A stretch of DNA of 8,388 nucleotides, taken from positions 1-8,388 of the forward strand of contig JAEWLD010000110.1 of the NCBI GenBank assembly GCA_023393485.1, read 5' to 3'. This stretch comes from Bacteroidota bacterium. Its GTDB lineage: Bacteria; Bacteroidota; Bacteroidia; Flavobacteriales; Flavobacteriaceae. How positions within the stretch are numbered: position 1 is the stretch's first letter; every line of letters begins with the position of its first letter. The notes beneath the pieces were generated by a model. That model searched no databases, was not told where the DNA came from, and worked only from the letters and a program-made list of their open reading frames with translations. The translations under genes were made by a program, and so were the position numbers. Below, one piece after another: positions 1-6,080 of this stretch.

Positions 1-44
1 CGCTGTAACAATCCGCAACAGGATAACCCGGATTTGTTTGGTCG

Positions 45-791
45 TTACCTGAAATTTTTTAAAAATTCCTCTTTATAAGTTGGCGAGACCTCGATTTCAC
101 TCTCGTCGGTCAAAGTCAAATAACCGCCTTTGTTATACCGTTTGACGTAATTCAAATTGACGATATGCGACTTGTGGACACGCAAGAATGGCAGTGGTAA
201 AATCTCGTCGAAATGTTTGAGAAAGCGGCAAGCCATTTTCTTCTGGCCGTTTGAAAGGTGCAAATCTGTGAAATTGCCGTTGCCGCGCAAGCGAACGATG
301 TCTTCCATTTTGACGACTTCAAAACCTTCCATCGTCGGCAGGATCACTTGTTGCTTCTCGGGTTTGGGTTCGCGGAAATTCTCGACAATGATCTTGTTGC
401 GGTTAAAAACTTCCTGCGTCTGGATTTGCTGCTGGACTTTATTGACCGCGACGATAAGCTCCTCGATACTGATTGGTTTCAACAGATAATACGCCGCGCT
501 TTGGTTCAGCGCCTTGAGTGAATACTCTGAAAACGCGGTCACGAAAATCGTCTCGAATTGCAAATCTTTGCACGCTTCCAAAACATCGAATGCGTTGCCG
601 AACGGCATCTCAACATCGAGAAAAACCAGTTGTGGCTTGATTTCGTGCAACAACGGCACGGCTTGGTTGATGTTTTGTGCCTGTCCGACAACTTCAACTT
701 GCGGGCAATATTTCTGCAGATAACGCTGCAGGACTTCTCGCGCGGCGGCTTCATCTTCGACGATGACACTTTGTATTTTTTGCAGGCTCAT
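45..791 (-). CDS. LytTR-family response regulator (248 aa)
   Basis: Cytoplasmic DNA-binding response regulator, the output half of a two-component system. The receiver domain spans about residues 5-120, with acidic pair E12-D13, phosphoacceptor D59 (in FLDVEMP), T85 and K105 (in LLKP). A linker follows, then a LytTR DNA-binding domain from about 145 to the end, with the typical RVHKSHIVNLNYV stretch. Length is normal for the AlgR/LytR/AgrA-like class. An in-frame GTG at 825-827 would add 12 residues, but the ATG at 789-791 starts just before the receiver fold and overlaps the stop of the upstream small ORF (ATGA), so I prefer it. It is the last gene of the kinase operon and has no visible promoter of its own. 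Target promoters cannot be told from this window. Family assignment is firm; the physiological role is unknown. Confidence 0.95.
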   Translation of the reverse strand: MSLQKIQSVIVEDEAAAREVLQRYLQKYCPQVEVVGQAQNINQAVPLLHEIKPQLVFLDVEMPFGNAFDVLEACKDLQFETIFVTAFSEYSLKALNQSAAYYLLKPISIEELIVAVNKVQQQIQTQEVFNRNKIIVENFREPKPEKQQVILPTMEGFEVVKMEDIVRLRGNGNFTDLHLSNGQKKMACRFLKHFDEILPLPFLRVHKSHIVNLNYVKRYNKGGYLTLTDESEIEVSPTYKEEFLKNFR

Positions 792-910
792 AAAATCTTG
801 ATGTATTTTCCGTTGATGAATTGGCACGTGCCGGCCGCGTGAACAAACGACGGTTTTTGCGCGGTCATGGCAAATGTGATCACACCCAGCATTAAAGTGG
901 CCCGCTTCAT
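788..910 (-). CDS. Small ORF (40 aa) with signal peptide, coupled to kinase and regulator
   Basis: This short reading frame exactly fills the gap between the kinase and the response regulator. Its ATG (908-910) overlaps the kinase TGA (907-909), and its TGA (788-790) overlaps the regulator ATG (789-791), giving an ATGA overlap at each end. The product starts MKRATLMLGVITFAMTA, a basic n-region and hydrophobic core ending TA|Q, the signal peptidase I site style common in Bacteroidota. Cleavage there leaves a 23-residue basic peptide starting QKPSF, with one cysteine (C29) and ending GKYIKIL. A second possible cleavage site is VHA|A at 23-26. It could be a secreted or membrane peptide acting on the kinase, or only a translational coupling device. 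I recognise no family. Coding status is inferred from the fit and the signal peptide, not from homology. Confidence 0.6.
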   Translation of the reverse strand: MKRATLMLGVITFAMTAQKPSFVHAAGTCQFINGKYIKIL

Positions 911-2721
911 ATCTTATTGATTAAGGGAAACCTAATTTCTACAATTGTTCCGGTCAGTGGCGCAGCTTTTTCAGCCACGGTCAACTCGATTTCCCTATTG
1001 TAGAGATCATTCAAAAGCGCCATCCGTTCCTTGGTATTGGTGATGCCTCGCGACTGGTGGGCGAGCTGGTGCTTGGTTTTGAGTTCGCGGCTTTTCGTGA
1101 GCCCGATACCGTCATCGCTGATGGTGATGATTACTTTTCGGTCATCGAGTTCAAATTTCAAAAACAGCATGCCTTTGCCTTCCTTATAGCGCAGCCCGTG
1201 CCAAATCGCGTTCTCGAGATGCGGCTGAACGATCATGTTTGGGATAAAAGTCGTTTCGGTGTCGAGGTTTTCATCGACCGAAATCTCATATTCAAATTGG
1301 TCGCGGAAACGCGTGTGCTCGAGTTCGAGATACTTTTTCAACTGTTCGATCTCGTTGCCGAGCGTCACGAAATCGCGGTTCGAGTTTTCCATCATATTGC
1401 GCATCAAAGTGGAATACGAAGACAAATATTTGTTTGCCTCGCGCTCGTTGTTCTGCGAAATGAACTGGTTGACGCTGTTCAGGCTGTTGAAAATGAAATG
1501 CGGATTCATTTCACGACGCAGTGACTGAAGCGCGATTCTTTTGTTTTTGATTTTGATGGCGCGCAACGCCCGAATGATGAACGCAAACAACAATAAAAGC
1601 AGGAAAATCGAGCCAAGCAAAACCGAATTGAAAAGGTTTTTACGCGAAATCAATTCGTCTTTGAGTCTTTTTTCGTTTTCAAGCTGTTTGATTTTTTCTT
1701 CGGTCACCTGAAAAGTCTTGGCGTCGATCAGCGAACTGTCTGAAGCGATCAACTTGTCGAAATTCCGGAAGAACTCGTCGTACAATGCCATCCGGTTTTT
1801 ATCATCGCCGCGGCGTCGATAGAAGTCAATGAGTTGCGCCAGGCTGTTTTTTGCCTCGGCCGTCCTGCCGTTTTTGAACGACAAATCATAGGCTTTCCGC
1901 AAAGCGGTTACGGCTTTCTGCGTATCGCCTTTTTTGAAATAAATGTCGCTGAGGTTTTGCCATTGCTTGATCTGCGTGCTGAAATCACTGGTATTTTCAG
2001 CCTTGTTCAATACGTCTTGCGTGAGATCGATCGCAGCGTCGTAGTCATTGCCGGCCGCGTAGGTTTTGGCGATTTCGTTTTTGATTTCGACGACTTTCGC
2101 GGGCTTGCTCTCAGCGTATGGCAGCGCCTTCCGGTAGCTTTCTATCGCCGCTTCCCTGTCTTCGAGTTTGAGGTTGATTGCGGCTTTTTGTATATAGGCA
2201 TCGGCGACTTCTTCCTTTTGTGCCTGACGGTCAAGTGTATTGATTTTTTTATCGACGAATTTTTCCTGCTCGAGAGGACTGGCATTGTTCATCACGCGGT
2301 TGTAATCTGCAGCGTTGACGCTTTCAGCCGATGCATCGCCCGAAACTTCTTCTGCCTTTTTATAGTTCAGCGCCGCGTCGTCAAGTTTGTTTTGCGATTC
2401 CTGGACTTTGGCCAGGCTTCGGCGCACGCGCGCGATATCGCCGTTGCTTTTTGTTTTGGAGTAAACCGCCAGGGCTTTTTTGAAATATTCCTCGGCTTTA
2501 GCCTTGTCGCCTTTATCGAGAAAAGTTTGGGCGACTTTTTCATAATTGGAGGCAATGCCGCGCTCGTCATTTTTCTTAAACGATTTCTGGAGTTCGGTGC
2601 CGCGTTTTGAGAGTTTGGTTGCTTCCTGTCTGGCTGGCGGCGGTAATGAATCCTGCGCCGTGACCAGAATTGGAGACAACAGCATCGAAAGGAAAATCAT
2701 TATGGGAACGGGCAGTCGCAT
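907..2721 (-). CDS. TPR-containing LytS-type sensor histidine kinase (604 aa)
   Basis: Membrane sensor kinase that should phosphorylate the LytTR regulator downstream. In order: signal peptide (about 1-22, ending TAQ); a TPR-like helical repeat region (about 45-325, e.g. the unit around 71-86 with GDKAKAEEYFKKAL); a short charged coiled coil (335-360); one transmembrane helix (about 364-384); then a His_kinase domain with EMNPHFIFNSLN carrying phosphoacceptor H408. The HATPase domain shows the N-box (NMIVQPHLENAIWHGL, 495-510), a G1 box SDDGIG (535-540) and a G2-like SRGITNTKERM (557-567). All key catalytic motifs are present. The signal peptide plus single helix place the TPRs outside the cytoplasm, probably sensing protein or peptide partners in the periplasm. 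First gene of the operon, with a TATATTTG box 27 bases upstream of its ATG. The ligand is unknown. Confidence 0.95.
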   Translation of the reverse strand: MRLPVPIMIFLSMLLSPILVTAQDSLPPPARQEATKLSKRGTELQKSFKKNDERGIASNYEKVAQTFLDKGDKAKAEEYFKKALAVYSKTKSNGDIARVRRSLAKVQESQNKLDDAALNYKKAEEVSGDASAESVNAADYNRVMNNASPLEQEKFVDKKINTLDRQAQKEEVADAYIQKAAINLKLEDREAAIESYRKALPYAESKPAKVVEIKNEIAKTYAAGNDYDAAIDLTQDVLNKAENTSDFSTQIKQWQNLSDIYFKKGDTQKAVTALRKAYDLSFKNGRTAEAKNSLAQLIDFYRRRGDDKNRMALYDEFFRNFDKLIASDSSLIDAKTFQVTEEKIKQLENEKRLKDELISRKNLFNSVLLGSIFLLLLLFAFIIRALRAIKIKNKRIALQSLRREMNPHFIFNSLNSVNQFISQNNEREANKYLSSYSTLMRNMMENSNRDFVTLGNEIEQLKKYLELEHTRFRDQFEYEISVDENLDTETTFIPNMIVQPHLENAIWHGLRYKEGKGMLFLKFELDDRKVIITISDDGIGLTKSRELKTKHQLAHQSRGITNTKERMALLNDLYNREIELTVAEKAAPLTGTIVEIRFPLINKI

Positions 2722-2747
2722 ATAGTTTTATCGGATGTAAAGTAAAT

Positions 2748-2755
2748 CAAATATA
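2748..2755 (-). promoter_or_regulatory. -7 box (TATATTTG) for the kinase operon
   Basis: On the minus strand this reads TATATTTG, a perfect match to the Bacteroidota TAnnTTTG -7 element. Transcription would start near 2741, giving a leader of about 20 bases before the kinase ATG. The -33 element is weak: the nearest TTG on this strand lies at 2779-2781, a spacer of about 23 bases, longer than usual. Confidence 0.55.
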
Positions 2756-2810
2756 GACGGTTTTCCTATGGATTTCACCAAGTCAAGACGGCTTTTCACC
2801 CAGTCTGCAA

Positions 2811-2839
2811 TTTGCAGATTGTTTGTCAAAATACATTTG
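2811..2839 (+). promoter_or_regulatory. Candidate promoter (TTTG / TACATTTG) for the decayed SIMPL gene
   Basis: TTTG at 2811-2814 and TACATTTG at 2832-2839 resemble the Bacteroidota -33 and -7 elements, separated by 17 bases (slightly short). A start site near 2846 would lie 15 bases before the GTG of the SIMPL remnant. It may still drive the VWA gene downstream, for which I see no closer good promoter. Confidence 0.4.
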
Positions 2840-2860
2840 TTACAACAAAATGCCGGAGCC

Positions 2861-3101
2861 GTGCAAATCTTTTTCAAAAGTCTTTTAGTGATCGTCGCCA
2901 CGCCGATTTTTGCGCAACTGGTCGATACGCGAAAATTCATCGAAGTCACCGGAAGTGCCGGGATGACACTGGTTCAGCGACCCCAACCGCAGCCTGGCCA
3001 GCAATTCCTACATCGAACAATACAGCGGGCAGCAGGCAATCGACAATGCGAAGGCGCTAAATCTTCGGTATGAAATCAAAGTAAAATTTGCAGTACAATA
3101 A
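2861..3101 (+). pseudogene. SIMPL (DUF541) family protein, internally deleted and frameshifted remnant
   Basis: The two ends of a SIMPL-domain periplasmic protein are recognisable in different frames. From the GTG at 2861 the first frame reads QIFFKSLLVIVATPIFA|QL, a good signal peptide, then RKFIEVTGSAGMTLV, the typical start of the mature domain (family members have VTGxAE followed by a valine-proline turn). At about 2972-2981 the sense switches to another frame, which reads SNSYIEQYSG and ends NLRYEIKVKFAVQ before TAA at 3099-3101, matching the usual C-terminal beta strand. About 75 codons remain of a family length near 230, so most of the middle is missing. The frame containing the C-terminal part has a stop at 2964-2966 just before the junction, so no single frame gives an intact product. 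The original start may have been an ATG that is now GTG. Identification rests on remembered family motifs. Confidence 0.65.
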
Positions 3102-3116
3102 CTAAAATCCAACATT

Positions 3117-4322
3117 ATGAAAAATCTAACGTTAATCGCCGCGTTGCTGGCGGCAACTTTCGCCGGCGCTGGAAATGGCAACAGAAGTCAAAACATTGAA
3201 GGACATCGAAATCCGTACATGTATCACGTCGTAGCGAAAACGGTCAAGACCAAACCGGTAGCCGTAAAGCCCAGGCCAAGCGGTACGAAAATCCAGGTTG
3301 CGCTCTTGCTCGATACATCCAATAGTATGGACGGTTTGATCGAGCAGGCGAAATCAAGGCTTTGGAACATTGTCAATACGTTGACGACCTTGAAATACAA
3401 CGGCCAGACACCGAATATCGAAATCTCATTGTATGAATACGGGAACGACGGCTTGTCTTCTGAGCGTGATTACATCCGCCAAGTAACGCCGCTGACCACT
3501 GATCTTGACCTGATTTCTGAAAAGCTGTTTACGCTCAGGACGAACGGCGGCAGCGAATATTGCGGTGCGGTAATCCGCGACGCGACGCGGCAGCTCAATT
3601 GGGGCGATTCTGGATCTGATATGAAATTGATTTATATTTCAGGTAACGAAGGTTTCAACCAGGGCCGCGTCAATTACAAGGAAGCGATCGGCGATGCTTT
3701 GCGAAAAGGGATTTATATCAACACGATTTATTGCGGCAGCCAGAGCGCGGGAATTTCTGAACTTTGGAAAGACGGTGCCGAAGTTGGGCGCGGCAAATAT
3801 TTCAACATTGATTCAAATCAGGCCGTCGAATATGTCTTGACGCCGTATGACGACCAGATTACCCAATGCAACGTTCGCATCAACAACACTTACATCAATT
3901 ACGGCGCGAACGGCGCGTACAAAAAGATGAACCAGCAACGGCAGGATATCAACGCCGAAAAAATGTCAAAGGCGAATTACGCAGAGCGCACGGTCAGTAA
4001 GTCGAAAGGGGTCTATAAGAACGACGATTGGGATTTGGTTGACAAAGTAAAAGACGACAAACAGGCAATCCAAAAAATGAAGAAAGAAGACTTGCCTAAG
4101 GAATTGCAAAATAAAACTACTGCCGAAATCACAGCCTATGTGGATCAAAAGGCCAAAGAACGCGAAGCCATCCAAAAGGAGATCGCAGAACTCGGCAAGA
4201 AGCGCCAGGCGTACATTGACAATGAGAACAAAAAGAAAAATGGGCAGGACGACCTTGGCAACGCGATGAGCACTTCAATTGTGGCTTTTGCGAAAACAAA
4301 GGGCTATACGGTTCAGAAATAG
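3117..4322 (+). CDS. Secreted von Willebrand factor A domain protein (401 aa)
   Basis: Predicted exported protein with a VWA domain. Residues 1-18 form a signal peptide (MKNLTLIAALLAATFAGA). The VWA fold spans about 58-250. It opens with hydrophobic strand IQVALLLDTSNSM, which carries the MIDAS metal-site pattern DxSxS (D66, S68, S70). The second MIDAS loop is TNGGSE (142-147). The strand where many VWA domains have a TDG/SDG acidic turn reads IYISGNEGFNQG (172-183), a variant I associate with a bacterial VWA subfamily whose loop is GNEPF-like. Three cysteines lie in the domain (149, 206, 251). The last 150 residues are lysine- and glutamate-rich and largely helical (about 340-375 coiled coil). 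The gene lies 15 bases after the SIMPL remnant and is closed by a terminator. Its partner and role are unknown. Confidence 0.88.
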   Translation: MKNLTLIAALLAATFAGAGNGNRSQNIEGHRNPYMYHVVAKTVKTKPVAVKPRPSGTKIQVALLLDTSNSMDGLIEQAKSRLWNIVNTLTTLKYNGQTPNIEISLYEYGNDGLSSERDYIRQVTPLTTDLDLISEKLFTLRTNGGSEYCGAVIRDATRQLNWGDSGSDMKLIYISGNEGFNQGRVNYKEAIGDALRKGIYINTIYCGSQSAGISELWKDGAEVGRGKYFNIDSNQAVEYVLTPYDDQITQCNVRINNTYINYGANGAYKKMNQQRQDINAEKMSKANYAERTVSKSKGVYKNDDWDLVDKVKDDKQAIQKMKKEDLPKELQNKTTAEITAYVDQKAKEREAIQKEIAELGKKRQAYIDNENKKKNGQDDLGNAMSTSIVAFAKTKGYTVQK

Positions 4323-4344
4323 CGGAGCAATATTGTTGGAGTGG

Positions 4345-4372
4345 AACCTTCCTGTTTTTCGGAAGGTTTTTT
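4345..4372 (+). terminator. Rho-independent terminator after the VWA gene
   Basis: Perfect 8-bp stem AACCTTCC (4345-4352) with GGAAGGTT (4361-4368), an 8-base loop, and a T run immediately after. It begins 22 bases after the VWA stop codon and separates that gene from thioredoxin. Confidence 0.9.
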
Positions 4373-4476
4373 CTTTGGAGAAGATAAGTTTATTATATCA
4401 AGCTGCACAATAATGCCAGCCGATTTCCAAATAGCCAAAACAAATGCAAATCACTTTTTATATTGCATTAATTGCC

Positions 4477-4484
4477 TAATTTTG
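4477..4484 (+). promoter_or_regulatory. -7 box (TAATTTTG) for thioredoxin
   Basis: Perfect TAnnTTTG match 25 bases upstream of the thioredoxin ATG, predicting a start near 4491 and a leader of about 19 bases. No clear TTG -33 element is seen at the usual distance; only a T-rich stretch at 4455-4459. Confidence 0.6.
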
Positions 4485-4509
4485 CGTTACAATTTAAACA
4501 GCGATTATC

Positions 4510-4827
4510 ATGGCACAAACAATAACAGATGCAAATTTCGAAGAAGTAGTATTGAAATCAGACAAGCCGGTTATGGTTGATTTCTGGGCAGCATGGTGCG
4601 GACCATGCAGAATGGTTGGTCCGATCATTGACCAGATCAGCGAAGAATATGATGGCAAAGCCGTTGTCGGTAAAGTTGACGTAGATGCAAATCAGGAATT
4701 TGCCGCAAAATACGGTGTTCGGAACATCCCGACCGTTCTTGTGTTCAAAAACGGTGAAGTAGTTGGCCGTCAGGTTGGCGTAGCGCCAAAACAAACGTAT
4801 GCCGATTCACTCAACGCAGTTTTGTAA
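4510..4827 (+). CDS. trxA: Thioredoxin (105 aa)
   Basis: Small cytoplasmic dithiol-disulfide oxidoreductase. The active site WCGPC is at 29-33 (C30 nucleophile, C33 resolving), preceded by the conserved buried D24 in VDFWAAW. The cis-proline is P74 in RNIPTVLVFKNG, and the GxVG/VGVAPK region follows at about 82-94. Length (105 aa) and motif spacing are canonical for thioredoxin 1, with no signal peptide or added domain. It stands as a single transcription unit between its own -7 box and a strong terminator. It would be reduced by thioredoxin reductase (not in this window) and serve ribonucleotide reductase, peroxiredoxins and similar partners. The trxA symbol follows from family membership; the genome may carry paralogues. 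Confidence 0.97.
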   Translation: MAQTITDANFEEVVLKSDKPVMVDFWAAWCGPCRMVGPIIDQISEEYDGKAVVGKVDVDANQEFAAKYGVRNIPTVLVFKNGEVVGRQVGVAPKQTYADSLNAVL

Positions 4828-4846
4828 GTATAAATAGTATATGAAG

Positions 4847-4870
4847 AAGCCCGATTCGTCGGGCTTTTTT
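4847..4870 (+). terminator. Rho-independent terminator after trxA
   Basis: Stem AAGCCCGA (4847-4854) with TCGGGCTT (4859-4866), closed by a TTCG tetraloop, followed by more T residues. Starts 20 bases after the trxA stop. Confidence 0.93.
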
Positions 4871-4873
4871 ATT

Positions 4874-5007
4874 GGTTGGAGACTCTGAAATTTTTTCAGA
4901 GTCTCAGCCCATAACAAGATTTTTGAAGGTCTGTCGCGGCCTTTCGGCCATCCGGTTATAATGGGCTTACCGGTTTAGACTCTGAAAAAATTTCAGAGTC
5001 CCCAAAC
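4874..5007. repeat. MITE/REP-like element: two inverted palindromes around a hairpin spacer
   Basis: Two palindromes face each other. The left one pairs 4879-4890 with 4894-4905 (loop TTT, core GACTCTGAAA). The right one pairs 4978-4987 with 4991-5000 (loop AAA, same core). The right copy is the reverse complement of the left, including the loop, and the match continues outward: 4874-4890 against the complement of 4991-5007 agrees at 15 of 17 bases. Inside, AGCCCAT (4906-4912) is complementary to ATGGGCT (4961-4967), and GGCC-TTTC-GGCC (4938-4949) forms a small central hairpin. It contains no ORF worth reporting. It looks like a non-autonomous mobile element or a family of intergenic repeats. 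A clear target-site duplication is not visible; TTTA occurs near both ends (4868-4871, 5008-5011) but does not abut the left end and may be chance. Confidence 0.65.
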
Positions 5008-5057
5008 TTTACCATTCTTTTAATCATCACATTATCCGAATTTTCAATAGCTTTCAA

Positions 5058-5065
5058 TACATTTG
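5058..5065 (+). promoter_or_regulatory. -7 box (TACATTTG) next to the DUF58 start codon
   Basis: Perfect TAnnTTTG match ending only four bases before the ATG at 5070-5072. The predicted start site falls at or within a base or two of the ATG, which would make the mRNA leaderless. No convincing TTG -33 element is visible near 5035-5040, so this could also be chance in an AT-rich leader. Confidence 0.4.
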
Positions 5066-5069
5066 GGAC

Positions 5070-5996
5070 ATGAAGATTGAATCGCAAATAGAAAAAATCT
5101 CAAGCTTTGCGCACCTTGAATTGCTCGCGAACCAGGTTGTTGAAGGGTTTATTTCGGGAATGCACAAATCGCCGTTTCATGGTTTTTCGGCTGAATTTGC
5201 CGAGCATAAAGTCTATAATACCGGCGAGAGTACCAAGCACATCGATTGGAAGTTGTTCGCCAAGACAGACCGCCTGTACACAAAACGTTTTGAAGAAGAA
5301 ACCAACCTTCGATGCCATTTGATCATTGACAATTCGTCGTCGATGCACTATCCTAAACTTGATCACGACGAGCCGTTTTTCAAAAGTAAAATCGGTTTTT
5401 CCGTACTCGCGTCGGCCGTATTGATGAATCTGCTTAAAAAGCAGCGCGATGCCGTCGGGCTTAGTGTTTATTCGGATGAGTACGAATATTACGCGCCCGA
5501 AAAAGGCAGTGACCGCCATCATCGGATGTTGCTCAACAAGCTCGAAAATCTGCTCGACAGCCCAAAACAATCCAAAAATACCGACACGGTCACTTTTCTG
5601 CATCAAATAGCCGAAAAGCTTCATCGCCGCTCGATGGTTATTTTATTTACCGATATGTTCCAGTTCGCCGACGAAGATGCATTGTTCAACGCGCTGCAAC
5701 ATTTGAAGCATAACAAGCACAAAGTTGTGCTGTTTCACGTGTTCGATGACAAGACTGAAATCAAATTTGATTTTGACAACGCACCACGCAAATTCATCGA
5801 CGTTGAATCGGGTGAAGAAATCGACATTTTTGCCGATAACGTTCGCGATGCTTACGAAAAGCAGGTGGAATCGTACTTTAAAAGACTAGCAATGACTTGC
5901 GCGCAGAATCGGATCAAATACGTTCCTGTGGGCGTCGGCGACAGTTTTGAAAAAATCCTTACGACTTATCTGGTTGAAAAACAGCTGTTCGGATAA
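5070..5996 (+). CDS. DUF58 family protein with VWA-like fold (308 aa)
   Basis: Cytoplasmic DUF58 protein; no signal peptide or membrane helix is seen. The N-terminal part has the family signature: a KSPFHGFSAEFAEHKVYNTGE stretch (33-53) followed by IDWKLFAKTDRLYTKRFEEE (58-77). The VWA-like part opens with CHLIIDNSSSM, with a MIDAS-type DxSxS at D87, S89 and S91, and later has ILFTDMF with T194-D195. Residues 215-308 follow the usual strand-helix pattern of the fold. Length is normal for Bacteroidota members (about 290-310 aa). DUF58 genes commonly sit with a MoxR-type ATPase and Bat/VWA membrane proteins; none of these is adjacent here, as trxA lies upstream and tRNA-Asp downstream. A role in MoxR-linked complex assembly or stress tolerance is inference from the family. 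Confidence 0.93.
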   Translation: MKIESQIEKISSFAHLELLANQVVEGFISGMHKSPFHGFSAEFAEHKVYNTGESTKHIDWKLFAKTDRLYTKRFEEETNLRCHLIIDNSSSMHYPKLDHDEPFFKSKIGFSVLASAVLMNLLKKQRDAVGLSVYSDEYEYYAPEKGSDRHHRMLLNKLENLLDSPKQSKNTDTVTFLHQIAEKLHRRSMVILFTDMFQFADEDALFNALQHLKHNKHKVVLFHVFDDKTEIKFDFDNAPRKFIDVESGEEIDIFADNVRDAYEKQVESYFKRLAMTCAQNRIKYVPVGVGDSFEKILTTYLVEKQLFG

Positions 5997-6020
5997 GCCA
6001 AAGAAAAATATCCCGAATTA

Positions 6021-6043
6021 TTTTTGCAAAAGGCTTGCAAAAA
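6021..6043. repeat. Perfect inverted repeat over the tRNA-Asp promoter
   Basis: TTTTTGCAA (6021-6029) and TTGCAAAAA (6035-6043) form a 9-bp perfect inverted repeat with a 5-base centre. The same bases also give TTGCAAAA twice in direct orientation, 11 bases apart (6024 and 6035), about one helical turn. The right half contains the -33 TTG of the tRNA promoter. No T run follows, so it is a poor terminator for the DUF58 gene; an operator or upstream activating sequence is possible. Confidence 0.45.
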
Positions 6044-6064
6044 CGAAAAACCGTAGTATATTTG
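6035..6064 (+). promoter_or_regulatory. Promoter of tRNA-Asp (TTG - N19 - TATATTTG)
   Basis: TTG at 6035-6037 and TATATTTG at 6057-6064 are separated by 19 bases, an excellent fit to the Bacteroidota housekeeping sigma consensus. The start site should lie near 6071, about 10 bases before the mature tRNA 5' end. Confidence 0.82.
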
Positions 6065-6080
6065 CATCCGCATTAAGCGA

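Noticed and set aside
1..78. Plus-strand frame open from the window edge to TAA at 76-78, reading RCNNPQQDNPDLFGRYL and so on
   Set aside because: It could be the tail of a convergent gene overlapping the regulator stop by 34 bases, but only about 15 codons lie outside the antisense of the regulator, all three minus frames are also open there, and nothing is recognisable. The first 44 bases are left unassigned.
825..827. GTG as the start of the response regulator
   Set aside because: It adds 12 residues before the receiver fold with no conserved feature, while the ATG at 789-791 overlaps the preceding stop and begins right before the first receiver strand.
1834..2610. Long plus-strand frame of 258 codons
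   Set aside because: It is antisense to the TPR region of the kinase. Its composition (very rich in F, V and R) is what a shadow frame gives, and the kinase on the other strand has complete motifs.
2728..2949. Minus-strand frame of 73 codons upstream of the kinase
   Set aside because: It would cover the kinase promoter and lie antisense to the SIMPL remnant. It has no signal peptide or recognisable motif.
4341..4580. Plus-strand frame of 79 codons before trxA
   Set aside because: It spans the VWA terminator and the trxA promoter and runs out of frame into trxA.
4868..5011. TTTA on both sides of the palindromic element as a target-site duplication
   Set aside because: The left copy is two bases away from the element end and lies in the T tail of the trxA terminator; a 4-base AT-only match is not convincing.
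5100..5624. Minus-strand frame of 174 codons
   Set aside because: It lies opposite the DUF58 gene, whose conserved motifs prove the plus strand is coding.
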